A stretch of 26,511 bases of DNA, from assembly GCA_002309615.1 (NCBI GenBank), contig DBXT01000030.1, positions 12,961 through 39,471 of the forward strand, read 5' to 3'. Positions 1-8,060 of this stretch are shown piece by piece. A program made the position numbers and the translations under genes. Within the stretch, counting starts at the first letter, position 1; every line of letters starts with the position of its first letter. The notes beneath the pieces were generated by a model. The model made no database searches. It was given only the letters and a program-made list of their open reading frames with translations, and was not told the DNA's origin. The stretch comes from Bacteroidales bacterium UBA1205 (GTDB taxonomy: Bacteria > Bacteroidota > Bacteroidia > Bacteroidales > WCHB1-69).

Positions 1-25
1 ACAGGTTCGATTCCTGTCAGGGGTA
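1..25 (+). tRNA. 3' end of a tRNA (partial)
   Basis: The window opens inside a tRNA. Positions 1-17 form a T-arm: stem ACAGG (1-5), seven-base loop TTCGATT with the universal TTC (6-12), and stem CCTGT (13-17). The next seven bases, CAGGGGT (18-24), would be the 3' strand of the acceptor stem, and A25 the discriminator base. CCA is not encoded, as is usual in many Bacteroidetes. The anticodon lies outside the window, so the amino acid cannot be named. No clear terminator hairpin follows. Confidence 0.85.
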
Positions 26-30
26 CGAAA

Positions 31-38
31 TATTTTTG
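31..38 (+). promoter_or_regulatory. Candidate Bacteroidetes -7 element before the histidine kinase
   Basis: TATTTTTG matches the Bacteroidetes TAnnTTTG -7 consensus and lies about 100 bases upstream of the ATG at 138. Its expected -33 partner would fall inside the tRNA and no good match is seen. In such AT-rich DNA a chance match is quite possible. Confidence 0.25.
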
Positions 39-137
39 TAAGTATTTGAATATAAATATGTTGCAAAATTATTTTTCTTTTATATCACAAATTTGGTCAC
101 ATTTTGGTCACGTTTTTCAAACCAATATAGAATTGCT

Positions 138-3100
138 ATGACTTTCAATAAATCAAACATTGCCAACAAAGCCAATTGGATTTATCTTATTATAGGGTTG
201 GTCATACTGGCTTTTTGCATATTTTTTTCTTATAGCAGCAATATCAAAGCATTCCAAAAAAACCAACAAAAAGCATATCAGAGAGAATTTCTTGAAAAAG
301 AAACGGCCTTGTCTCAATCTCTCCACGAATTGGTACGGGATACAAATATGCTGAATATCAAAAATTTATATGAGTATTGCCAACGCAACAATATGTTGTC
401 GCAATATAGAATTGTCATATACGATAGTGCTCAATTGCTGTCTTGGTCGAGTGACAAGCAAAATTTTCCGCTCAATTATAATGAATATACCTATAAACAA
501 TTGGATTATGCCAACGGTGAATGGTTTTATGTTTGTCAAGTGCAGGACGGACAAAGGGTATGCTGCGGGGCCATTTTACTTGATCAAATCAACCGACACA
601 ATATTTTCAAAAAGCAATTCAACATACAAATCTATCCTTTAGACAAGGGTGCGGGGCAAACCATATACAATCATGACGGACAAGCTGTATTTCAATTAAA
701 AATATTACCCGACATACATGAACACACGGTAGAATCACTTTTGTTTTTCATCTTATGGATATTATCAATAACACTATTGATTCTATCTTTAATAGGTTTT
801 CTTATGCCAAAAGAACCCGGTGCCAAACGCAATATTTTTGTAATTGGCATGATGTTTTTGGTAATGATACTTGTTCTTTTGTTAAGATGGTTTCCATACC
901 CTTCTACGACCCTATTTTCATCGGTATATTACTCTTCCACCTATTCTTCTTTGGGAGAGTTGCTACTAAACACCTATGCCATGTTGGGTTTAGCCATCTT
1001 TTTCAATTCATTTTTCCATATCAATACGGCTACCATAACCCGCAAATGGGGAAAAATCGTCATTGCTATTGCATTATTAATAGCAGCTTTTGCCTTTGAC
1101 GCATTTTTATATTATGTGGCTGTGGGAGCATTGAGAGATAGCATAGTGGTATTCAACCCTACTATGATATATAGTTACGATGTTCTTTCTTTTATCGTTT
1201 TAACAGCCGTGCTATTTGCTTTGTGGACACTCTTGGTAATTAGCGACAAAATCATAGCTTTGGTAAAAGATATTGTATCTGATACCAAAATATCTCTGAC
1301 AATACTAATCTCCACCTTCACCTTGTTCTTGCTGGCAATATTGATATATGCTACCAAAATGAAATTATTCCATGGTTATGAAGTTTCTTTCACCATGGCA
1401 ATTCTTACCTACGCTTTGCTTATTTTTAAAAATTATAAAGGAAAGGGATTTGATTTACTTTGTACATGGGGTCCTTATATTTTAGTCGCCATTATGATTT
1501 GTTCTGTAGGAAATACACAAATCAATATTCGCCGTCAAGCATATAAAGAAACCCTTACCGAAATGTTAGGGTCGAATAACAATCCTTTTACCCATTATAA
1601 TTTTGCAGAATTGGCGGAAAACTGGAAAACAGATACCACCATACGGGAATTTTTTATTTCCGACCAAATACGGGAAAGCGAAATCAAGCATTTTATTATA
1701 GATAAATATTTAAGTGAATACACGCAAAAATACAATGTCAATATTTATCTCTATCATACCGACCATCCGCAAGAAATGCAAACCATGCAAAAAAAATTAG
1801 ACAATTATGTCCGTATTGATAGTCTTGCATTACCCAATGAAGTAAGTTTTCGTCGTGTGGGATTCGGACAATCGGAATATATGATAAAAGTTCCCATTAA
1901 AGTAGATTCATTAGAAAAGGGTTATTTAATTGTATTATTGCGACATCTTATACAAGGATCTCTTTTGACAGACGAAACTCTACAACGAAATGGTGCCAAT
2001 TGTTCTTTCGCTTGCTATGAAGGAAATCAATTGCAATACAATATTATCAATCATGCCAACTTAAGATACAAAAAAAATATCAGCAATTATCATTTGGATA
2101 CCTTATATTCAGGCATGCAATTCACTCAAAACGGATACAACCATAGTGTTTTTATACAAAATAAAACCACTTTTCTTGTTACTGATGAAATGTCAATATG
2201 GGAAAAAATATCGTTTTTTGTCATACTTATGCTACTACAATGCCTACTATTTATTATTCCCAACAGCATGGAATGGGCATTAAATAAAAATATAAAACTA
2301 AACAATACCGTACAAAGAACGCTAAACAGATATGTGCTTATTATTGCCTTTTTGATTACTCTTATTGTATTGATTTTCTGTTTCATATTTTTTAACAATT
2401 TGAATCAAAGCAGTACTCAAAAAATCAGAACCAATCTCATCAGCAGACTGCACCAATCTGTAGAAAAAACTATTAGAGAAAATCAAGTGGACGATAATTT
2501 AGATGAAACCGCGTTAGTTTTGATAGACAATGAATTAAGTCAAATGAATTTTAATACCATCGATCTGCTTTTTTACAATGAAAAAGGTCAAAATGTATTA
2601 AGTTATGGGAAAGGCATATTGTTCAGTACAAAAATAGACCCTTTGATATATGTAAAAATGACAGAAGACAAATTGTTGTCCGTTACTTCTGAATGCATGT
2701 TGTACAATGTAGAATATAATTATATAACTCAAGCTATTATAGGTTCAACTGGCAATATTATAGGATACATGTCCATGCCTTATCAAATAATACCTTTGTT
2801 GAATGTCATGGATGCCAGACAAGGACAATTAGTTATCAAATTTTTAATTATATGTCTGGGTGTAATTATATTGATACTATGTGCCTCTATCATGCTCATT
2901 CGTTGGCTTATAAAACCTGTAATGCAAGTTTCTGACAGCATGTCAAAAATCAATTTGGGAGACCCGATAAACTTTTTACCGGAAACCCGCGATGACGAAG
3001 TGGGTAAACTTGTATTAAATTATAACAAACTAATAAGCAGACTTAAAAACAGTGCGGAATTGTTGGAGTCCACTTCGCAAAATACAGCATGGCGTGAAAT

Positions 3101-3758
3101 GGCAAAACAAGTTGCCCATGAAATAAAAAATCCTTTAACACCTATACGGCTGAAAACACAACTTATCCAACGAAAATGGAACGACAACGAAGTAAGCAAT
3201 GAAGATTTAGATGCTTATTTCAATATGGTGATAGAACAAACCGATGCTCTTACTCAAATAGCATCATCCTTTTCTAGATTTGCTTCGGCAGACCAAAACT
3301 CTCAAGAGATTGTAAATTTATGCGATATCATAAAAATAGTGGTGGACATGTACCAAAATAAAAACAATGCCAATGTTTTTATTTTGGAAAATTATGAAAC
3401 CAACCCGTGCTTTATCCTAACCGACAAAAGCAATATGATACGTGTTTTTAACAATTTAGTTCAAAATGCAATACAAGCTAAACGAGAAAAAAATATTATC
3501 ATAAACATCAAAGTGCAATCTTATGGTGATAAAATGTGGCAAATATTGGTTTCCGACAACGGCATAGGCATACCTGATGAAATTCAAGAAAAAATATTTC
3601 GACCTAACTTTACAACAAAAACATCAGGAACCGGCTTAGGACTGGCTATAGTAAAAAACATTATCACCTCACAAGACGGTAGCATTACCTTTGAATCTAA
3701 AAAAGACGAAGGCACTACTTTTACTATCCTTTTACCTAAATATAAACCGAATAACTAA
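138..3758 (+). CDS. Large NtrY-like membrane sensor histidine kinase
   Basis: A two-component sensor kinase expected to autophosphorylate on His and pass the phosphate to a response regulator not present here. The frame is open from a TTG at 93, but the ATG at 138 is the likelier start (1206 aa) because it directly precedes the first membrane segment (residues 14-33). A block of about eight hydrophobic helices spans roughly 198-460, followed by a hydrophilic, probably extracytoplasmic region to about 690, helices near 690 and 732-752, a second outside loop, and a last helix at about 898-920. HAMP follows (922-975), then the HisKA box AHEIKNPLTPIRL with phospho-acceptor His994. That box resembles NtrY. 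The ATPase domain has N-box NNLVQNAIQA (1105), DNGIGIP (1140), and GTGLGLAI (1164). Its stop codon overlaps that of the convergent DUF3127 gene. About twelve membrane helices make it much larger than typical NtrY; the signal sensed is unknown. Confidence 0.9.
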   Translation: MTFNKSNIANKANWIYLIIGLVILAFCIFFSYSSNIKAFQKNQQKAYQREFLEKETALSQSLHELVRDTNMLNIKNLYEYCQRNNMLSQYRIVIYDSAQLLSWSSDKQNFPLNYNEYTYKQLDYANGEWFYVCQVQDGQRVCCGAILLDQINRHNIFKKQFNIQIYPLDKGAGQTIYNHDGQAVFQLKILPDIHEHTVESLLFFILWILSITLLILSLIGFLMPKEPGAKRNIFVIGMMFLVMILVLLLRWFPYPSTTLFSSVYYSSTYSSLGELLLNTYAMLGLAIFFNSFFHINTATITRKWGKIVIAIALLIAAFAFDAFLYYVAVGALRDSIVVFNPTMIYSYDVLSFIVLTAVLFALWTLLVISDKIIALVKDIVSDTKISLTILISTFTLFLLAILIYATKMKLFHGYEVSFTMAILTYALLIFKNYKGKGFDLLCTWGPYILVAIMICSVGNTQINIRRQAYKETLTEMLGSNNNPFTHYNFAELAENWKTDTTIREFFISDQIRESEIKHFIIDKYLSEYTQKYNVNIYLYHTDHPQEMQTMQKKLDNYVRIDSLALPNEVSFRRVGFGQSEYMIKVPIKVDSLEKGYLIVLLRHLIQGSLLTDETLQRNGANCSFACYEGNQLQYNIINHANLRYKKNISNYHLDTLYSGMQFTQNGYNHSVFIQNKTTFLVTDEMSIWEKISFFVILMLLQCLLFIIPNSMEWALNKNIKLNNTVQRTLNRYVLIIAFLITLIVLIFCFIFFNNLNQSSTQKIRTNLISRLHQSVEKTIRENQVDDNLDETALVLIDNELSQMNFNTIDLLFYNEKGQNVLSYGKGILFSTKIDPLIYVKMTEDKLLSVTSECMLYNVEYNYITQAIIGSTGNIIGYMSMPYQIIPLLNVMDARQGQLVIKFLIICLGVIILILCASIMLIRWLIKPVMQVSDSMSKINLGDPINFLPETRDDEVGKLVLNYNKLISRLKNSAELLESTSQNTAWREMAKQVAHEIKNPLTPIRLKTQLIQRKWNDNEVSNEDLDAYFNMVIEQTDALTQIASSFSRFASADQNSQEIVNLCDIIKIVVDMYQNKNNANVFILENYETNPCFILTDKSNMIRVFNNLVQNAIQAKREKNIIINIKVQSYGDKMWQILVSDNGIGIPDEIQEKIFRPNFTTKTSGTGLGLAIVKNIITSQDGSITFESKKDEGTTFTILLPKYKPNN

Positions 3759-4144
3759 AACGGTAACGGATCGTTGCTATAAATTTCTTCGTCAGACATA
3801 GGCGGATTGTCATCACCTTTTGAAACTGACATCACTTGTGTCTGCTGTGGTGCCGTAGCCACCGATGGTTCGTTGGCAGGTGTCAATTTCCATGCTTTAA
3901 TATTGGTAAACCACTTGCCTTGCCATTCACGTGATTCTATATCTACAGATGCATTGACAACTGTACCCACCGGATAAAACTGCTCAAAATTCACTGCATT
4001 GTTGTTCCATGCCTGTATGCAAATTTTCTTTGGATATTGCTCAAAAGTTTCTATCACAAATTCCAATTTTGTCCACGCTCCGTTTTTCCCTTCTCCAGAT
4101 GTTTTGGGAAGTATCTGTACTACTTTTCCTGTTATTTCTACCAT
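3755..4144 (-). CDS. DUF3127 protein, SSB-like
   Basis: A 129-aa protein of the DUF3127 family, found mainly in Bacteroidetes and thought to have an OB-type, single-strand-binding-like fold. The N-terminal part (1-90) has the alternating strands of that family, including GAWTKLEFVIET and WQGKWFTNIKAWKL. A low-complexity linker rich in Pro, Gln and Ser follows. The tail is acidic and ends in DPLPF, which resembles the acidic DxxPF tip with which bacterial SSB recruits partner proteins. The start overlaps the stop of the upstream flavoprotein gene by seven bases, so the two are probably translationally coupled; the 3' end overlaps the convergent kinase gene. Family assignment is from sequence pattern; the DNA-binding role is inference. 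Confidence 0.8.
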   Translation of the reverse strand: MVEITGKVVQILPKTSGEGKNGAWTKLEFVIETFEQYPKKICIQAWNNNAVNFEQFYPVGTVVNASVDIESREWQGKWFTNIKAWKLTPANEPSVATAPQQTQVMSVSKGDDNPPMSDEEIYSNDPLPF

Positions 4145-5388
4145 AATTTGTTGTTATCTTTTTCTGCTTTTTCAATTTCTTTTTGTAATTTTTTCGGCAA
4201 TGATTCTTGCATACATTGGTGGCATTGCATATCCAAACTATACATTCTTCCTACACAATAATTGCTGCGTTTGCAAGCCGAACGATAGTTTTCATCTCCT
4301 TCTTTCATGTGATTGACAAAAGCAGGATCGTTGACCAATAAATGCCCTATTTGCATCAATTCAAAACCTTCTTGCAACACCGTTTCACAATTTTGCCGCC
4401 CTTGAATGCCGCCTACATAGATAAAATTGGCATCAGGAAACTCGTTTTTGAATTTTTTTGCCCAATCCATAAAATACAATTCACGATATTTGACGGTTGG
4501 GATAACTATTCTGCCACCAATCGACAATGCCAATTTCAACCACCAGAATTTTTTCATATCCATATAGTATGCCAATGCCTTCAATGGCATAGCCCCACCG
4601 AGTATCAGCATAGGCGTATGGCTGACAGTACCTGCCGACAATACAATGCCATGAACACCATGTGAGAGAATATTTTTCACCACTTCCATACCCTCTTCCA
4701 TCGACATTCCGCGTCTATAGCCATCGGTCATATTGGTTTTTACCACCACAGCCATATCGTCTTTGGCATGTTGCATCACACAATCCAACACCTCGTTCAT
4801 AAACCGCATGCGATTTCCCAAAGAACCACCATATTCATCATGACGGCGGTTCAAACTCGGATTGATAAATTGTGAAATCAAATAGGCATGTCCGCAATGT
4901 ATTTCCACGCAGTCGAAACCACATTCACGACAAAAATCCACTGCCTTTCCGAAACTTTCTACAATGCGATGAATTTCATCTTTTGTAATGCCACGATAAA
5001 ATGTTGGTGAATAAAGATTAAACCCATTAGAAGGGCCATAAGGCGTACATTTACAAACGGCTTTGTGTGTCATATTGCCGCAATGTCCAAGCTGTATACT
5101 GGCTTTGGCACCTTCTGCATGAATGGCATCGGTGAGTTTTTTCAAACCGGGCTTTATCTCATCGTGGACATAGAGTTGTCCGTCAAAACTGGCACCGGAA
5201 CGTTCCACCGCACAATAGGCAACCGTTGTCATGCCTACACCTCCTCTTGCAACTGCAACATGATAGTCTTCCAACTGCTGCGTAGGCTCATTATTAACAC
5301 ACATATTTTCAAAAGCCGCTGAACGAATCACACGGTTTTTCAATGTTATCGGACCCAATTGATAAGGGGTGAAAAGTTTTGATTCCAT
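4138..5388 (-). CDS. Old Yellow Enzyme-family NADH:flavin oxidoreductase
   Basis: A 416-aa FMN-dependent ene-reductase of the Old Yellow Enzyme / 2,4-dienoyl-CoA reductase group, a TIM-barrel enzyme that reduces activated C=C bonds. Visible motifs: LFTPYQLGPITLKNRV at the start, IQLGHCG (98-104), and HCGHAYLISQF with the paired active-site residues His164 and His167, followed by NRRHDEYGGSLGNRMRF. The FMN phosphate-binding strand is YVGGIQGR (324-331), then MQIGHLL where the family usually has IGR. Four late cysteines (372, 378, 389, 392) suit the Fe-S cluster of the dienoyl-CoA-reductase type, but the second FAD/NADPH domain of the ~650-aa enzymes is absent, so it needs an external electron donor. 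It sits 20 bases after a 5-alpha-reductase-family gene and overlaps the DUF3127 gene. Substrate not provable from sequence. Confidence 0.88.
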   Translation of the reverse strand: MESKLFTPYQLGPITLKNRVIRSAAFENMCVNNEPTQQLEDYHVAVARGGVGMTTVAYCAVERSGASFDGQLYVHDEIKPGLKKLTDAIHAEGAKASIQLGHCGNMTHKAVCKCTPYGPSNGFNLYSPTFYRGITKDEIHRIVESFGKAVDFCRECGFDCVEIHCGHAYLISQFINPSLNRRHDEYGGSLGNRMRFMNEVLDCVMQHAKDDMAVVVKTNMTDGYRRGMSMEEGMEVVKNILSHGVHGIVLSAGTVSHTPMLILGGAMPLKALAYYMDMKKFWWLKLALSIGGRIVIPTVKYRELYFMDWAKKFKNEFPDANFIYVGGIQGRQNCETVLQEGFELMQIGHLLVNDPAFVNHMKEGDENYRSACKRSNYCVGRMYSLDMQCHQCMQESLPKKLQKEIEKAEKDNNKLW

Positions 5389-5408
5389 TACTTATTTATT
5401 TTCAAAAT

Positions 5409-6170
5409 TTAATATATAAACGGGAAGACTCTTTTTAAACGCTTTCCTTCCATTTCCGCTCCAAATTCTTTTTGATAAAGTTGATAGATGGCATCGGCAC
5501 GTGGCACCAAATTGGCAAAAGTCCAAATGAAAAATACCAAACCCGAAAACGACCACGTAAGAATAGCAAATCCTAACCATTCTACCAATTCGCCAAAATA
5601 GTTGGCAGAAGTAACATAGTTGAACATGCCACCATACGGCAGATAGTGTTTGGTATCGCCTGGTTGCCGCAGATTTCTAATTCTGCGGTCTGAATCCAAA
5701 TTAACATACCAACCTGTATAAAATAAAATAGTGCCGATGATAAATTGTGGTGTTGCCAACCACGAAGCTGTATATTTGTCGGCAGGAGAAAGAAAAAATA
5801 TCCAATAACCCTGCATGATAGCATTGGCAATATTGAAAACAATTCCCATCAACATCACCGAAATAGGCATCTTGCTCTTGCCACGTATCAAACAAGGAAA
5901 GATAAAAGCCCTTTGCACATAATGGATTTCAAAAATGATGAATATCACCAAAGGAACTATCTCCCAGGTTCTATCACTTACCCACCAAAATACTATCATT
6001 AACAAACATACCGGCGCTTCCATAAGCACCCAGCCCAACTTGTTGTTGATCATCCAACCCCATTTGTCGCTGATAAATTTTCCGTAACCGGCTTTTACAA
6101 AATATAAAGACACAAATACCACTATAGCTATAGCTATCATGATATAAAGAAAAATATTGTATGCCACCAT
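5409..6170 (-). CDS. Steroid 5-alpha-reductase family membrane protein
   Basis: A 253-aa polytopic membrane protein of the 3-oxo-5-alpha-steroid 4-dehydrogenase (SRD5A, also DUF1295-like) family, NADPH-dependent reductases of a C=C next to a keto group. Hydrophobic helices lie around 5-25, 45-65, 70-82, 103-127, 140-157 and 195-222. Residues matching the SRD5A2 active-site pair Glu57/Tyr91 are present as Glu51 (MEAP) and Tyr84 (HYVQRAFIFP). The NADPH-side motifs are also kept: RNLRQPGD (165-172), YLPYGGMFNYVTSANYFGE, EW and the C-terminal RVFPFIY. It is close to the usual full length of about 255 aa. It lies 20 bases upstream of the flavoprotein gene, suggesting joint action on a steroid-like or polyprenoid lipid. 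The exact substrate is inference; a general lipid methyltransferase-like NnrU/ICMT relative is the alternative, but the motifs fit SRD5A better. Confidence 0.87.
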   Translation of the reverse strand: MVAYNIFLYIMIAIAIVVFVSLYFVKAGYGKFISDKWGWMINNKLGWVLMEAPVCLLMIVFWWVSDRTWEIVPLVIFIIFEIHYVQRAFIFPCLIRGKSKMPISVMLMGIVFNIANAIMQGYWIFFLSPADKYTASWLATPQFIIGTILFYTGWYVNLDSDRRIRNLRQPGDTKHYLPYGGMFNYVTSANYFGELVEWLGFAILTWSFSGLVFFIWTFANLVPRADAIYQLYQKEFGAEMEGKRLKRVFPFIY

Positions 6171-6193
6171 TGTTCTTGATTATTTTTGAATTC

Positions 6194-6676
6194 CTACCTA
6201 TCGACAAATGTAACACTTCCACATTGATTATACTGCCTGTTTGCCGTATAATTGAATGAATGAGTGCTTATGTATTTTTTTACTAAAGCCCTAAATTGTT
6301 TGACTTGCTTTTTTGAAGGGACACTTGGATTCTTAAAACGATAAAAATAGTAATCAATAGTTCCGTTGCTTTCAACAAAAATAATATTATATATCTTACC
6401 ATTATCTTCCCATTTCATTCCATTTTTAGATAAATAACTACCTAAATTTTGTAGAAATTCTTTCCATGCTTCTCCATAGACTTCCTCTTTATCTTTCGGA
6501 ACTACTGACTCATTAATATCCTCTTGGAATGCAGAAGGATATTCTTCTCTTAAAATCTCTATGGTTTTTTGTTTTGCTGAGAGTCCTTTCCTAGCAACAA
6601 TACCATTTTGAGAAAAGACTTCTCCCACTAACAAAACAAACCATAACAACAACAAGAAATGTTTACTTTTTAGCAT
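6194..6676 (-). CDS. Small secreted protein of unknown function
   Basis: A 160-aa protein not recognised as a named family. Residues 1-22 form a clear signal peptide (basic start, hydrophobic LLLLWFVLLV, then VFSQ), so it is probably periplasmic or surface exposed. The mature part is charged and seems globular, ending in QCGSVTFVDR with a single cysteine near the C-terminus; the pattern of a terminal beta-strand with one Cys resembles small TonB-C-like domains, but this is weak. It begins only ten bases after ugd and ends 23 bases before the 5-alpha-reductase-family gene, so it is probably in the same transcript. Confidence 0.7.
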   Translation of the reverse strand: MLKSKHFLLLLWFVLLVGEVFSQNGIVARKGLSAKQKTIEILREEYPSAFQEDINESVVPKDKEEVYGEAWKEFLQNLGSYLSKNGMKWEDNGKIYNIIFVESNGTIDYYFYRFKNPSVPSKKQVKQFRALVKKYISTHSFNYTANRQYNQCGSVTFVDR

Positions 6677-6686
6677 CTTTTATATA

Positions 6687-8000
6687 TTAAAATCCGATAC
6701 CTTCGTAATAAAATCCTTCTGCTTTTACTTCTTTTGGATCATAGATATTTCTTCCGTCAAAAATAATAGGTTGATGCATTATTTTTTTGAGTATTTCCCA
6801 TGTCGGCATACGGAATTCTTTCCATTCTGTTATCACCAACAATGCATCTGCCTCGTTAGCAGCATCGTAAATATCTTTACAATAAGTAATTTTGTCGCCT
6901 ATTATTCTTTTTCCTTCTTTCATGGCAATAGGGTCGTAGGCTTTTACCTTGCAACCGGCTTGCAACAATTTAGGTATTACTTGCAATGATGGAGCTTCAC
7001 GCATGTCATCTGTTTCCGGCTTAAACGACAAACCCCATATAGCTATAGTTTTCCCTTCTAAATCTCCCTTGAAGTAATTGTTCAATTTGTTGAACATCAC
7101 TAATTTTTGATTGTCATTTACCTCTTCTACTGCAGAAATAATTTTCATTTTGTAGCCGACTTTCTCGCCTATCTTTATCAATGCTTTTACATCTTTTGGG
7201 AAACAAGAACCGCCATAACCACAACCGGCATACAAGAATTTACTGCCGATTCGGGTGTCAGAACCAATACCCTTACGAACCATATTCACATTGGCACCTA
7301 CACGCTCACACAAATTGGCAATATCGTTCATAAAACTGATTCTTGTTGCCAACATCGCATTGGCAGCATATTTTGTCATCTCTGCAGAGGCAATATCCAT
7401 AAATATCACACGGAAATTATTCAACAAAAATGGTCTATACAACCTTGACATAATTTCTTCGGCCTTTTTGCTTTCCACACCTACTACCACTCTATCAGGC
7501 TTCATAAAATCGTTGACAGCATCTCCTTCTTTTAAAAATTCCGGATTGGAGGCCACGTCAAAAGTAATATTCAAACCTCGTTTGTCTAATTCTTCTTGTA
7601 TGGTTTGTCTTACTAATTTGGCTGTACCGACAGGAACCGTACTCTTGGTAACCACCAACTTGTAATCGGTCATATTTTGTCCGACTGTTTTTGCCACTTC
7701 CAACACATAATGCAAATCTGCACTTCCATCTTCATCAGGAGGTGTGCCGACAGCCGTAAATATCACTTCTGCATCCGATAAACAATCTTTCAATGAAGTA
7801 TTAAAATCCAATCGTCCGGCTTTGTAATTTTTTTCCACTATCGCTTCCAAGCCCGGCTCATAAATGGGTAAAATGCCTTTTTTTAAATTATTGATTTTTT
7901 CTTCGTTGATATCTATACATGTTGTTGGTATGCCCATTTCGGAGAAACATGCCCCTGTTACCAATCCTACATAACCTGTTCCAACTATTAACGTTCTCAT
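6687..8000 (-). CDS. ugd: UDP-glucose 6-dehydrogenase
   Basis: A 437-aa cytoplasmic enzyme that oxidises UDP-glucose twice with NAD to UDP-glucuronate, a precursor for capsule, exopolysaccharide or LPS sugars. The N-terminal Rossmann domain begins GTGYVGL (7-13) with the acidic adenosine-binding end CIDIN (28-32). Further family motifs are KSTVPVGT (119-126), SNPEFLKEGDAV (151-162) and the catalytic GGSCFPKD with Cys266; Lys210 in AEMTKYAANA is the other conserved catalytic residue. The C-terminal UDP-binding domain carries AIWGLSFKP and a final DGRN. Length is normal for the bacterial family. A candidate promoter lies 45 bases upstream, and the secreted small protein follows at ten bases. 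UDP-N-acetylmannosamine dehydrogenase is a less likely relative. Confidence 0.95.
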   Translation of the reverse strand: MRTLIVGTGYVGLVTGACFSEMGIPTTCIDINEEKINNLKKGILPIYEPGLEAIVEKNYKAGRLDFNTSLKDCLSDAEVIFTAVGTPPDEDGSADLHYVLEVAKTVGQNMTDYKLVVTKSTVPVGTAKLVRQTIQEELDKRGLNITFDVASNPEFLKEGDAVNDFMKPDRVVVGVESKKAEEIMSRLYRPFLLNNFRVIFMDIASAEMTKYAANAMLATRISFMNDIANLCERVGANVNMVRKGIGSDTRIGSKFLYAGCGYGGSCFPKDVKALIKIGEKVGYKMKIISAVEEVNDNQKLVMFNKLNNYFKGDLEGKTIAIWGLSFKPETDDMREAPSLQVIPKLLQAGCKVKAYDPIAMKEGKRIIGDKITYCKDIYDAANEADALLVITEWKEFRMPTWEILKKIMHQPIIFDGRNIYDPKEVKAEGFYYEGIGF

Positions 8001-8044
8001 TTCTATATCTTTATAATTTTTTATTTCACTTATTTTCTAATTGT

Positions 8045-8052
8045 CAAAAGTA
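8045..8052 (-). promoter_or_regulatory. Candidate -7 element for ugd
   Basis: On the minus strand this reads TACTTTTG, matching TAnnTTTG, 45 bases upstream of the ugd start and just after the uvrA stop. It would give the ugd-to-DUF3127 run its own promoter, separating it from the uvrA operon. No firm -33 element was identified. Confidence 0.4.
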
Positions 8053-8060
8053 ATATTTTT

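Noticed and set aside
93..137. N-terminal extension of the histidine kinase from a TTG codon
   Set aside because: The 15 extra codons lie in an AT-rich leader with repeated TTGGTCAC and no membrane or family match; ATG at 138 fits better before the first helix.
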